Source of the DNA: Prorocentrum cordatum
Taxonomy: Eukaryota > Sar > Dinophyceae > Prorocentrales > Prorocentraceae
DNA: 64,000 bases
Assembly: GCA_963575745.1 (NCBI GenBank)
Contig: CAUYUJ010020740.1
Span: 1-64,000, forward strand
Reading direction: 5' to 3'
Shown here piece by piece: positions 34,641 through 43,124 of this stretch. The notes below the pieces were generated by a model. It was not told the DNA's origin. It saw nothing but the letters and a program-made list of their open reading frames with translations, and did not search any database. How positions within the stretch are numbered: the stretch's first letter is position 1; each line of letters starts with the position of its first letter. The position numbers and the translations under genes are program-made.

Positions 34641-35999
34641 CAACGAATCTCGATGCCCAATCGCTCCGACGCCTCTGGCCGCGCTGGGCTGCGTGGCCTG
34701 CGGCGCGCGCGCGCAAGAGCGCCCGGCTCCGGCGTTGCGAGGTCTTCTGCCGGAGCTCGCGCGCGGGTCTGGTTGCTGGCCAGGCACGCGTTCTGCGCGG
34801 CATCGGTGGGCTTCCAAGCAGTAGTCCAATGAGCGCCCTTGGAGGCCGCGGTCTCTTTTGGCCGGGCCACAGTTCGCAGGGGAAGTCTGTCATGCTTATC
34901 AGTCTGCCGCGGCTTGACCAGTTTGCGAAGCGCGCCGCATCTCTCGCGACCGTCCAGCGCATGTCTTGCAAGGCCGATATGAGGCCCGAGCTGCTGGCCT
35001 AGACGTCCAGGATTGCGTGGAGACTGCCATCAAAAGCAAGCAGCAATGCCACCCCCATCGGCCTGCGGCATGAGCGTGCCACGCTTGCTTTCAATATTCG
35101 GAGACCGATCTTCAAGTCGGCGAAGAGTATATTGAATCAGGCCCCGATGCTTCACGCGCCTCGCGACGGCGACCAATTTGCGTGAGAGAGAGTTGGTGAT
35201 GACCAACCACTCAGCCGCTTTATTCTTCAGGCGCGTTCTGCCAGGCGCTGCGCCGCGCTTCTCCAACGAAACTGCAGAGGGCGGGGCCGTCCGTGATACT
35301 GCTCATCATCATCCACAGGAGCCGCGCGATTCTCCAGTGAAGCGCGCCCGTAGCGTGTAGCCCAAGTAGCATTAGCAGGCTGAACTGTTCGAGCTTGCAC
35401 CAGCTGGCGCAAGTGTAACACGCGCGGTGGGAGTTGACAGGTCTTCGTAGCATATTGGTTTTGCTTGGTGCCCCATCATGCTCGGCCAAAGGGGGCGACC
35501 AATTCTCGGCGTGGAAGTCGTCGCGGAACGCCTGCTTCACGCAGTGAGCTGCCCGCGCCGTCCAGCCAGACGCCCCTAGAGGGGCCCGCGGCGAGCTCCA
35601 AGTCAGCCGCGAGAGCCCCTAGGGGTGTCTCCAATTTCTCAGGGCGCGGTAGTTCACTCCCGTCGAGGAGTGAGTCGAAGTGCCCGCCATATGCGATGCC
35701 ATGCTGACACTAGGGGTGCCTGCATTCGCGCCCGGTCGACAGTTCGCAGCTGCCGCAGTGGCCGAGGCAACGCCCGCTCTGGGATGCGCCCGCGCTTCTT
35801 CCAAGCAGTCGCTGCATTCAGTCGGCCCAGTACGCCACCTGAGCAAGACGCCCCAGGAGACGCGAGGACGGCCGTCCACCTGTTCTACCAGAGATCCAGT
35901 GTGCTAGAAAAAGTAGCAGCATCAGAGCTGATCAGCGCGCTGTCGTCATGTGCAGCGTCGGGCTGAACGCCCTCTCGCCCTCTTGATCGTCGTCTTAAG

Positions 36000-36640
36000 C
36001 CTGTCGTAGCTTCTCGCGAAGCGCTTCGCGCCGTCGCTGCAAACGCCGCAGCATGCGCTTGCTTGTCCTGCAATCATGATATGCCTGCCCACGCGGCCGC
36101 GATGGGCAGGGAAAGGCCAGGGGAGGTTTCGAAGCTTGGCGCCGCGGCTTCCGCCTAGCCCGCCGTGGCCTCGACGCCGCAATTCGCCCTCCAAGGGGCG
36201 TCGTGCGCAACGCGAAGGGCGACAGCAGCTTCAATGCCCTGCTTCGCCACCGCGCAATCAATGGGCGATCCTGTTCCTTGTCGCACGTGGCGGAGACTGA
36301 GGGGACAACAAAGGTGCCGCGCCGCTTTTCGGGGTAGCCCGAGGATGCCATGTGTTCGGGCGCCGCGCCCTAACCTCCAATCACGATCCAAGGGCCAGCC
36401 AGCATTTTCAGGAAAGCAGTGGGGGGCAACGCATCGCTCGAGCACAGGCCCGGAGGTGGCGCCGTGTGGCCCAGCATCGAGGGGACCACCATCAAGTTGC
36501 CAGTCTTGCGGTGCCAGCTCATATGGGGCGAACCCCATGCACGCGTCCGCGTTGAAATCCGCGACCTTGGCCATGAGGTCTTCGGTCTTCTTTGGCCGCC
36601 TGCTCGAGCTTGGGTCTGACGTCTCCAAATTCTTCTTTGT
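36000..36640 (-). pseudogene. LINE AP-endonuclease remnant, copy 1
   Basis: The peptides LAGPWIVIGG (about 36396-36367) and MASSGYPEKRRGTFVVPS (from 36351) together match the segment of LINE AP-endonucleases that holds the G-D-x-N metal-site motif, here degraded to GGW-like. Copy 2 reads through here as VIGGWDAAPEH, whereas copy 1 has a stop and a frame change, so this copy is dead. A basic tail with RRLQRRREALREKL follows. Confidence 0.55.
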
Positions 36641-36652
36641 AGCGCTTGAAAG

Positions 36653-37192
36653 TCAGGGCTTCCTGGGAGTGCGGATCCTCTGGGTTCGTGCGGCTCGGAC
36701 AAGCTGTGCTCGAGGGCGACCTGGTTCGTGGGCCTGGGGACAGCGGTCTCCTTCTTCGCCTGGAGGTTCCGAATAAGCGTGGGCTTGCTCGGCCAATTTG
36801 TCATCATGATGGGCTTGCGCGTTCTCTGCCTCCTGTGGGCATCGCTGGGCGGCCGCTGCAGCCTTCTGCGTAGCCTGCTCCGCATCTTTTCCCAAGAAGG
36901 TCTCCGCATTCCGCGCCGCATCCCAGGCGTCGCGCCGTGGCGGCTTGGGAGGCTTGGCCTCCAAGGAGGCTCGGAGCAGTTGGGCCACGTTGTCAGGTAG
37001 ATCATTCCATTGGGGGAGGGCTCGCATCTTTGCTTTGGAATGGAGATTCGAGGTCTGGCCGCCTCGGTCGCGGTCGCGTTGCCGCGGCTTCCATAGCGCG
37101 ACTTGGTGCCCACATTCGCAATATTTTCCGCGATTGTAGACCCAGTCGGTACATCCCCCACAATAGCTCCAAGGTTTGGCGTTCGTCGGCAT
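36653..37192 (-). pseudogene. LINE N-terminal zinc-ribbon region, copy 1
   Basis: The frame starting at the ATG at 37192 encodes 179 residues. Near its N-terminus lies W-S-Y-C-x2-C-x9-C-x-C-G (residues 8-24), a zinc-ribbon pattern I recognise from the start of other dinoflagellate LINE proteins. A charged, Ala/Gln/Lys-rich stretch follows that may be a coiled coil. The start is about 136 nt downstream of the relict spliced leader, a plausible 5' untranslated length. The frame then ends and the homologous protein continues in other frames. Function is inferred only as nucleic-acid binding. Confidence 0.6.
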
Positions 37193-37328
37193 GTGTACTG
37201 AGCGGCGCGCGCATGGAGAAAGCGTCGGCACACCAGCTGTGTGCACCGACCCTTACCTGGCGACAGGCCGAATGACAGGAATTGGCCGCGGACTAGCGGT
37301 CCACTATGTCCTCACGGGAACTCAGAAC

Positions 37329-37349
37329 CTTGAGCCGAAATCGCTAAGG
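37329..37349 (-). other. Relict dinoflagellate spliced leader, LINE copy 1
   Basis: On the minus strand this reads ccttagcgatttcggctcaag, matching the published dinoflagellate spliced leader ccgtagccattttggctcaag at about 18 of 21 positions. It sits exactly where a LINE transcript would begin, with the zinc-ribbon ATG 136 nt downstream and purine-rich (GGA/G-run) DNA immediately outside. It indicates that a trans-spliced transcript was reverse-transcribed back into the genome. Confidence 0.75.
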
Positions 37350-37370
37350 AGGAAGGGGGGGAAGGGGGGG

Positions 37371-38384
37371 GCAGGGAAAGGCCAGGGGAGGTTTCGAAGC
37401 TTGGCGCCGCGGCTTCCGCCTAGCCCGCCGTGGCCTCGACGCCGCAATTCGCCCTCCAAGGGGCGTCGTGCGCAACGCGAAGGGCGACAGCAGCTTCAAT
37501 GCCCTGCTTCGCCACCGCGCAATCAATGGGCGATCCTGTTCCTTGTCGCACGTGGCGGAGACTGAGGTGACAACAAAGGTGCCGCGCCGCTTTTCGGGGT
37601 AGCCCGAGGATGCCACGTGTTCGGGCGCCGCATCCCAACCTCCAATCACGGTCCAAGGGCCAGCCAGCATTTTCAGGAAAGCAGTGGGGGGCAACGCATC
37701 GCTCGAGCACAGGCCCGGAGGTGGCGCCGCGTGGCCCGGCATCGAGGGGACCACCATCAAGTTGCCAGTCTTGCGGTGCCAGCTCATATGGGGCGAACCC
37801 CATGCACGCGTCCGCGTTGAAATCCGCGACCTTGGCCATGAGGTCCTCGGTCTTCTTTGGCCGCCTGCTCGAGCTTGGGTCTGACGTCTCCAAATTCTTC
37901 TTTGTAGCGCTTGAGAGTCAGGGCTTCCTCGGAGTGCAGATCCTCTGGGTTCGTGCGGCTCGAGCAAGCTGTGCTCGAGGGCGACCTGGTTCGTGGACCT
38001 GGGGACAGCGGTCTCCTTCTTCGCCTGGAGGTTCCGAATAAGCGTGGGCTTGCTCGGCCAATTTGTCATCATGATTGGCTTCCCCCTTCTCTGCCTCCTG
38101 TGGGCATCGCTGGGCGGCCGCTGCAGCCTTCTGCGTAGCCTGCTCCGCATCTTTTCCCAAGAAGGTCTCCGCATTCCGTGCCGCATCCCAGGCGTCGCGC
38201 TGTGGCGGCTTGGGAGGCTTGGCCTCCAAGGAGGCTCGGAGCAGTTGGGCCACGTTGTCAGGTAGATCATTCCATTGGGGGAGGGCTCGCATCTCTGCTT
38301 TGGAATGGAGATTCGAGGTCTGGCCGCCTCGGTCGCGGTCTCGTTGCCGCGGCTTCCATAACGCGACTTGGTGCCCACATTCGC
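37371..38384 (-). pseudogene. LINE copy 2, interrupted 5' region (part 2)
   Basis: This is a direct repeat of 36106-37119 at offset 1265 bp, with no indels and about 97% identity by eye. It encodes the rest of the zinc-ribbon protein (E-C-G-H-Q-V-A-L-W onward) and an endonuclease segment that here stays in one frame: AGPWTVIGGWDAAPEH, then SSGYPEKRRGTFVV. It ends at 37371, where copy 1's 5' flank and spliced leader begin. The first part of this copy has been displaced to 45680-45909 by the YR retrotransposon, which inserted between 38384 and 38385. Confidence 0.75.
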
Positions 38385-38497
38385 TGATTTGTCTCTGACT
38401 GGTTTTCCTGTGATTGAAGGGCCTCGACAGTTTCTGAGCGCACGACCGCTCCGCCTGCGCTCCCTGTCTCGCCGAAACCATTCTGGCTTGAAGCTCC
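38385..38497 (+). repeat. Split direct repeat A1
   Basis: Begins tgatttgtctctgactgg and ends cttgaagctcc. It matches A2 except for a 12-bp-scale insertion near 38403-38419 and a few substitutions. Confidence 0.85.
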
Positions 38498-38501
38498 GAT
38501 C

Positions 38502-38921
38502 GTGGGGCCCCGGGAGCGGATGGGCCTCCCGCGGCTGGCGGCCGGGCCCTGGGCTGCCTCGGTGGCGACCGCCTGGCTGACGCAGTGCCCTGCGTGCCCT
38601 GAGGCTCGCGTCACCTGCGGCAGCTGCCCGTCCTGCCCTCCGCCGCCGGCGGTCAGCTGCGGGACGTGCCCGAGCTGCCCGACGTGCAGCCTGAGCTGCG
38701 GCGGCGGGCCGGGCTGGTGGGCCGTGGGCGCTGCCCTGGCCGTGGGCCTCCTGCTGGGCGGAGGCGGCCGCGCTGTGCTCCGCGCGGCGTGCTGGGTCGC
38801 CGAGCTCCTCGGGGGCCTGGCGACGCCTCGTCCCGCTCAGGGCGAGGACACCCTCGTGAACGACGACGGGCTGCAGGTCTCGCTGGCGGGGCTGCGCGGG
38901 TTTCGCGCTGTCCGCGCCTGA
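38502..38921 (+). CDS. YR element ORF0: Cys-rich single-pass membrane protein
   Basis: A 139-residue frame directly after A1, ending 14 bp before ORF1. Residues 29-66 contain ten cysteines in a CPxC/CGxCPxC pattern (C29, C32, C39, C42, C45, C53, C56, C59, C62, C66). A hydrophobic segment WWAVGAALAVGLLLGG (about 72-87) followed by Arg looks like one transmembrane helix. A short tail to residue 139 contains DGLQVSLAGLRG. There is no signal peptide. I know of no function; I recall similar Cys-cluster-plus-helix proteins among dinoflagellate predicted proteins. Metal binding or membrane tethering of the ribonucleoprotein would be speculation. The start could be the second Met (residue 7). Confidence 0.6.
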   Translation: MGPRERMGLPRLAAGPWAASVATAWLTQCPACPEARVTCGSCPSCPPPPAVSCGTCPSCPTCSLSCGGGPGWWAVGAALAVGLLLGGGGRAVLRAACWVAELLGGLATPRPAQGEDTLVNDDGLQVSLAGLRGFRAVRA

Positions 38922-38935
38922 GCGACTGAGTCGGG

Positions 38936-40108
38936 ATGGCGGCTCTTCGCACTCTCGACGTGCCGGAGTCGCAGGTGTGCGTCAACTTCGACGACGACGA
39001 CAATTTCAGATGGCACCATCGGCTGTTGCTGGCGCAGCTCAGTCCAGGCGTCTGGGTCGCGGCGAGCCCGGGCGGAGAGGTGCTCGTGTTGGACTTGAGC
39101 GGGCACTTGGTCGTGGCTCTCTGGCGCGACTCGGCCTTCCCGCAGAGGGTGCGCGGGCAGGCGTACGCGTTCGGGCCGACCGACCCGGACGACATCGAGG
39201 CGCTCCGAGTCGAGGCGCGGGCTCTGGCGGTGGTGATGGGCGCGACGACGCCCACGGCGGCGCCTGGCGCTCTGCTGCCGCGCTGGATCGTCTCAGACAC
39301 TGCGTCGCCGGACTTCGGGAAAAAGCTGGACATCCATATCGCCGGGAACCCCGAGAGGCTGCTCTTCAGGGATGCGGTCGGCATCGCTCTGCTCAGCGAG
39401 GAGGAGGGCTGGGTCTCGGTGGAGAATGTCCAGGAGCGCGACGAGGAGGCCTGGCGCGCCGAGAAGCGCCGCGGCCCGGGGCGGGACCCCAGGATCTCGT
39501 CGCTGTCGAGGCGTGCCCCTGGCCAGCCCGCGATGCTCGCCGAAGCCCTGGCGAAGATGAGCGCGATCGACATCGACGACTTGCCCTTCCGTGGGCCCCG
39601 CGCCTTGCCCGAGCTGCTCAGCGCCGTGCTCGCCACCGGGCTCGCCCTCACTTCCTACTGGGGCTTCTGGGTGTCGGAGTCCGGGGTCTCGAGGAGCGCG
39701 GCGGTGGCCTTGGAGATGCGGCGCCTCTTGAATGTGCTGCACCACGGCGTCACCTTCGACCTCCTCGACACGTCCAACCTGGCGTCCTTCGAGCTCTTGG
39801 GGCGGAGAGTGCTGCAGATCCAGCGCGCGGTGAGGCGGTGCCCCCGGCGCCCGAGCTTCGAGGGCCTTGGCTTGATGCTGAGCAGTTCGCTGGACGAGAG
39901 TGGGGGCGCGGCGACGTCGCGCTTCGATGCCTTCGTCGCCGAGGAGCAGAAGGCACAGGGCGTGATCTTGAAGCAGGAGAGGCTGTTCCGCGAGGAGCAG
40001 CAGTCGGATGCGAAGAGGTTCGAGAGGGCCGACGACGACAGGCCGCCGAAGAAGCCGACGCCCAGGGAGAAGGCGAAGGCGAAGGCGGGCTCCAAGGATC
40101 AGGGTTGA
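38936..40108 (+). CDS. YR element ORF1: gag-like protein
   Basis: 390 residues, strong GC3 bias, no internal stop. The start MAALRTLDVPESQV has an RWHHRLLLAQLSPGVWVAAS segment (about 25-44), and later TSNLASFELLGRRVLQIQ (about 279-296), both of which I recognise as conserved in dinoflagellate retroelement first ORFs. The C-terminus is rich in Glu/Lys/Arg and likely helical, ending in a basic PPKKPTPREKAKAKA tail suitable for nucleic-acid binding. By position and composition it is the gag equivalent, forming the particle with element RNA (inference). It ends 19 bp before the RT ORF start codon. No zinc knuckle is seen, so any Cys-based RNA binding may be supplied by ORF0. Confidence 0.7.
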   Translation: MAALRTLDVPESQVCVNFDDDDNFRWHHRLLLAQLSPGVWVAASPGGEVLVLDLSGHLVVALWRDSAFPQRVRGQAYAFGPTDPDDIEALRVEARALAVVMGATTPTAAPGALLPRWIVSDTASPDFGKKLDIHIAGNPERLLFRDAVGIALLSEEEGWVSVENVQERDEEAWRAEKRRGPGRDPRISSLSRRAPGQPAMLAEALAKMSAIDIDDLPFRGPRALPELLSAVLATGLALTSYWGFWVSESGVSRSAAVALEMRRLLNVLHHGVTFDLLDTSNLASFELLGRRVLQIQRAVRRCPRRPSFEGLGLMLSSSLDESGGAATSRFDAFVAEEQKAQGVILKQERLFREEQQSDAKRFERADDDRPPKKPTPREKAKAKAGSKDQG

Positions 40109-40127
40109 CGGCGCCGGGGTGGCGCCG

Positions 40128-43124
40128 ATGTGGCTGGGCTCACCGCCTGGCCTCCCGCCGCCTACCCCTGGCGTCGCGACTGCCGACGTGCGCCAGTGGT
40201 GGCATCCCTCCGAGGGGGTCTCCTCCGAGGGCAGGACTTCGTCCGCTGTTTTGTTTCCTCTGCCTCGGGCTGATGACTTCCATCGTCGTGCCCGTCGTGG
40301 AGAACGTGCCGCTTTGCCTCGGTACCTGGCCCAGCGTGCTGCTCGTGCTGATGATCGCGACCGTCGTTCTCTCGAGGCGATGGGAGCGCTCAACGGGTTG
40401 GCGGCCGCTCGGGCTGGAGGGCGCCTCGAGCCTCGGGCGCCCGGCAAGCAGACGCCGACTACCGCGCTGGAGTCGGTCATCAAGCGAGTCCGACGTCGTG
40501 TTCGCAGCTTCGGCGACCGCCCGAAGGACATGGACTCTGCTGGAGCCCTTCAGGAGCTCCTCAAGTGCAAGGACCTGTACTCGGCCATGGGCGAGAGCTC
40601 TACGCGCCGTGATTATGATGCTGGTAAGCTCAACGTGCTGCGACGTCCCGTCAGCGACCAGCCGCGCCAGCTTCGCGGAGTGGCGCCTCGCCACGTCTCC
40701 GAGGTCCTGGACAACTTCAATGTTGACGTGGTGCGGCCAGCAGCCAACATCCCCGACGACGAGGAGATCGTGGAGCCGTACTGGGACCCGCTGCTTAACC
40801 CCCGTGACCCTCGGAACCGCCCAAGGCTCGTGGACTTCTTGCGGCGCCTGGCAGAGCGGGGGCTGGTCGACGGCCGCCGCAGGCGGAAGGCTTGCGTCAG
40901 CGCATTCTTCGCGGCCAAGAAGAACGGCGACATCCGCATGGTGGTGGACGCCCGCCAGCCGAACCAGCTCCACAAGTTGCCGCCTCGGACGGTGCTCGCC
41001 TCGGGCGAGGCGCTGGGCTCGATCAACTTGCTGGATGCCATTGACGCCTCGCCGGAGGACCTGGCCGACTTCGACGGCTGCTTCGAGTCGCTCTGCGCGG
41101 GCTCGGTGGACCTCATGGACGGCTTCTACCAGTTTGCCGACCCCGCCTGGGGCAGCTGGATGTGCTTCGATATCGAAGTCACCGCCGACGAGCTGGGGGT
41201 GGACTCGATCTTCGACGACCAGCTTGGCCACAGGGTCGGGGTCACCCCCGACGAGGTCATCTGGCCGTGCTTTGCTGCGCTGCCGATGGGCTGGAGCTGG
41301 GCGCTCTGGATCTGCCACGAGGTGCTGGTCGACGCGATGGACGCGGCGGGGCTCCCTGGCGATGGCTGGTGTCTTGACAAGGCCAAGGCCCCGACTCTTG
41401 TTGGGCGCTCGGTCGTCAGGGCCCCATGCGTCGACAACGGGAACCTGGTCTCGCTCAGTGCGCCGGCGCTCGACGACCGCCTGGACAGGCTCACGGCCGA
41501 GCTGGATAGGCGGGGTTTGCGCTGGCACGAGCTGGAGAGAGCCCAGCCTGGGCTCGTCATCCTCGGGATGGTGCTGGATGGACGCGAGGGGCGCTTCCGG
41601 CACGCGCCGAAGCGGGCCTGGCGGCTCTACTTGGCGCTGCACCACGTACTCCGGCATCCCTGGCTGGCTCGCTGGCAGCTCCGGCGGATCGTGGGCCACA
41701 TCGCGCACTACTTCTCGGTGCTACGGCCTGGCCTCAGTGTCCTGGGCGCCAGCTACACGCACATCTCCAGCGGCGACTTGGCCGAGATGGCGCGCGTGCC
41801 CCCTGACGTGCTGGGCGAGCTGGCGACCGCAGCCGGCCTGGTCTTCCTGGGCGAGGTCGACATGTGCAGGGTGCCGTCGGACATCGCCTTCACCACCGAT
41901 AGCTCGATGCAGGGCTACGCCGTATGCGAGGCCCGCCTGCAGCCGTGGGAGATCTTGGCTACCACTCGCTGGCGGGAGCGCCGGCGCTTCGTGTCCTCGA
42001 AGGTGGAGATCGCGCCCGACACGGAGGTGTATGAAGGGCGCGTGTTAGGGCTGCTCGACGCCTCCGAGCCGTTGCTTCTGGAGGCCCCGCCAAGGCTCAG
42101 ACGCGCCGTCGCTCGGCGGCGCCGAGTCGAGCTCGAGATCGGGGTGCCGCCCGAGCCCTTGGCGGGGGCGCTGCTGGATCCAGCGCGCTGGGCGGAGCGG
42201 CGCCGAGGTGCGTGGCGCTGCCCAGGGCGGATCCACGCCTTGGAGGCGCGGGCCGCCGTCGCTCCCCTGTGGCGCGCTGCAGGCGATGTTCGGTTCCACG
42301 GCACCGAGATCCTCAGCTTGTGTGATAACATGTCGTCGGTCCTCGCCTTCGAGAAGGGCAGGGCCACCAGTTTTGAGCTGCTGGCGCAGTGTCGCCGTGC
42401 TGCCGCAGTGTGCCTGGGCTGCGAGATCCGCTGGCGCCCCAGGCATGTCCCCGGCATCCAGAACGTCGCGGACCACGGCAGCAGGGCGGCAGATCGCGGT
42501 GAGCTACGAGCTGGGCGCTACCGAGGGCGAGGGGCCCTCTCGGGGCCCTCTCGGCACCCACGCGGCGCAGCCGTCGCGAGCCCGTGGTTCGGCCCTCGCG
42601 GGCGCAGGTCTGTCAGATCGACGGGAGGGAGGCCGTGTCTCTGCGGCCTGAAAATACAAAGAGTCAGATTAGTCAGATTGTCTTGCCATCTCAGACGCTG
42701 TACACTCACACTTTTTCTCATCCAATACCTTCTGCAGTTGCGTTGCCAGCCAGCTGGGCCGAGGGGCGCCCCGACACTTCCCGTCCACATCATCATGAGT
42801 GCTCCCGTTGTCAAGGCTGCGAAAGTCAAAAGAAGCCTCAGGAGGACCCGCTCAGCACCCGTAACGCTCAGGGAGGTGCATGCGAAGGCCCTGGTGATCT
42901 ACATGTTCTACCCGCGGGACCTCGAGAGGACCCCGATGGAGCTCGCCAGCGACTGGGTGATCGTCTTGGGGATGCTCGTCGTCTTGGGGTTGGGCCCCCT
43001 GAACTTCCTCGGGCTGACCGTGGTCGCAAGGCGTTCTTGGAGATCTTTGTTGGCACTGCTAACCTCACTGGAGCCCTGCATGAAAGAGGCCTTCGAGTTC
43101 TGCCCCCGGTGGACATCAAGATGA
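40128..43124 (+). CDS. YR element ORF2: reverse transcriptase and RNase H
   Basis: Starts at the ATG at 40128 (MWLGSPPGLPPPTPG). Visible RT motifs: VVDARQPNQ, motif A SVDLMDGFYQF (first Asp codon 41109), motif B LPMGWSWALW (about 41280), and motif C CVDNGN (41427-41444), where the usual Y-x-D-D is C-V-D-N. The RNase H domain has all four acidic residues: TTDSS (codon 41898), YEGRV (42033), LCDNMSS (42324) and VADHGSR (42471); the last two fit the DIRS-type RNase H pattern. The frame stays open to 43124, but 42640-42790 is AT-richer and spacer-like, so the protein probably ends earlier and the next ORF begins at 42795 in the same frame. Together these domains would copy element RNA to DNA; integration would be by the recombinase. 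Confidence 0.85.
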   Translation: MWLGSPPGLPPPTPGVATADVRQWWHPSEGVSSEGRTSSAVLFPLPRADDFHRRARRGERAALPRYLAQRAARADDRDRRSLEAMGALNGLAAARAGGRLEPRAPGKQTPTTALESVIKRVRRRVRSFGDRPKDMDSAGALQELLKCKDLYSAMGESSTRRDYDAGKLNVLRRPVSDQPRQLRGVAPRHVSEVLDNFNVDVVRPAANIPDDEEIVEPYWDPLLNPRDPRNRPRLVDFLRRLAERGLVDGRRRRKACVSAFFAAKKNGDIRMVVDARQPNQLHKLPPRTVLASGEALGSINLLDAIDASPEDLADFDGCFESLCAGSVDLMDGFYQFADPAWGSWMCFDIEVTADELGVDSIFDDQLGHRVGVTPDEVIWPCFAALPMGWSWALWICHEVLVDAMDAAGLPGDGWCLDKAKAPTLVGRSVVRAPCVDNGNLVSLSAPALDDRLDRLTAELDRRGLRWHELERAQPGLVILGMVLDGREGRFRHAPKRAWRLYLALHHVLRHPWLARWQLRRIVGHIAHYFSVLRPGLSVLGASYTHISSGDLAEMARVPPDVLGELATAAGLVFLGEVDMCRVPSDIAFTTDSSMQGYAVCEARLQPWEILATTRWRERRRFVSSKVEIAPDTEVYEGRVLGLLDASEPLLLEAPPRLRRAVARRRRVELEIGVPPEPLAGALLDPARWAERRRGAWRCPGRIHALEARAAVAPLWRAAGDVRFHGTEILSLCDNMSSVLAFEKGRATSFELLAQCRRAAAVCLGCEIRWRPRHVPGIQNVADHGSRAADRGELRAGRYRGRGALSGPSRHPRGAAVASPWFGPRGRRSVRSTGGRPCLCGLKIQRVRLVRLSCHLRRCTLTLFLIQYLLQLRCQPAGPRGAPTLPVHIIMSAPVVKAAKVKRSLRRTRSAPVTLREVHAKALVIYMFYPRDLERTPMELASDWVIVLGMLVVLGLGPLNFLGLTVVARRSWRSLLALLTSLEPCMKEAFEFCPRWTSR

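Larger units (their letters stand above)
31600..37349 (-). mobile_element. Decayed LINE, copy 1 (minus strand, spliced-leader 5' end)
   Basis: Read on the minus strand from a relict spliced leader at 37349: untranslated leader, zinc-ribbon N-terminus (37192), degraded AP-endonuclease (about 36400-36100), regions resembling reverse transcriptase (34550-33050), and a frameshifted RNase H (32731-32190). This is the domain order expected of a dinoflagellate LINE. Every domain is broken by stops or frameshifts, and the endonuclease lies closer to the N-terminus than expected, suggesting internal deletion. The 3' boundary near 31.6-32.0 kb is a guess; no poly(A) was seen. Confidence 0.7.

Noticed and set aside
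40140-41708. 522-residue antisense frame over the RT
   Set aside because: Antisense shadow caused by high GC at third positions; no domain recognised.
38977-42048. 1023-residue frame overlapping the YR element
   Set aside because: Arg/Ala/Gly-rich shadow of the gag-like and RT frames; all RT and RNase H motifs are in the other frame.
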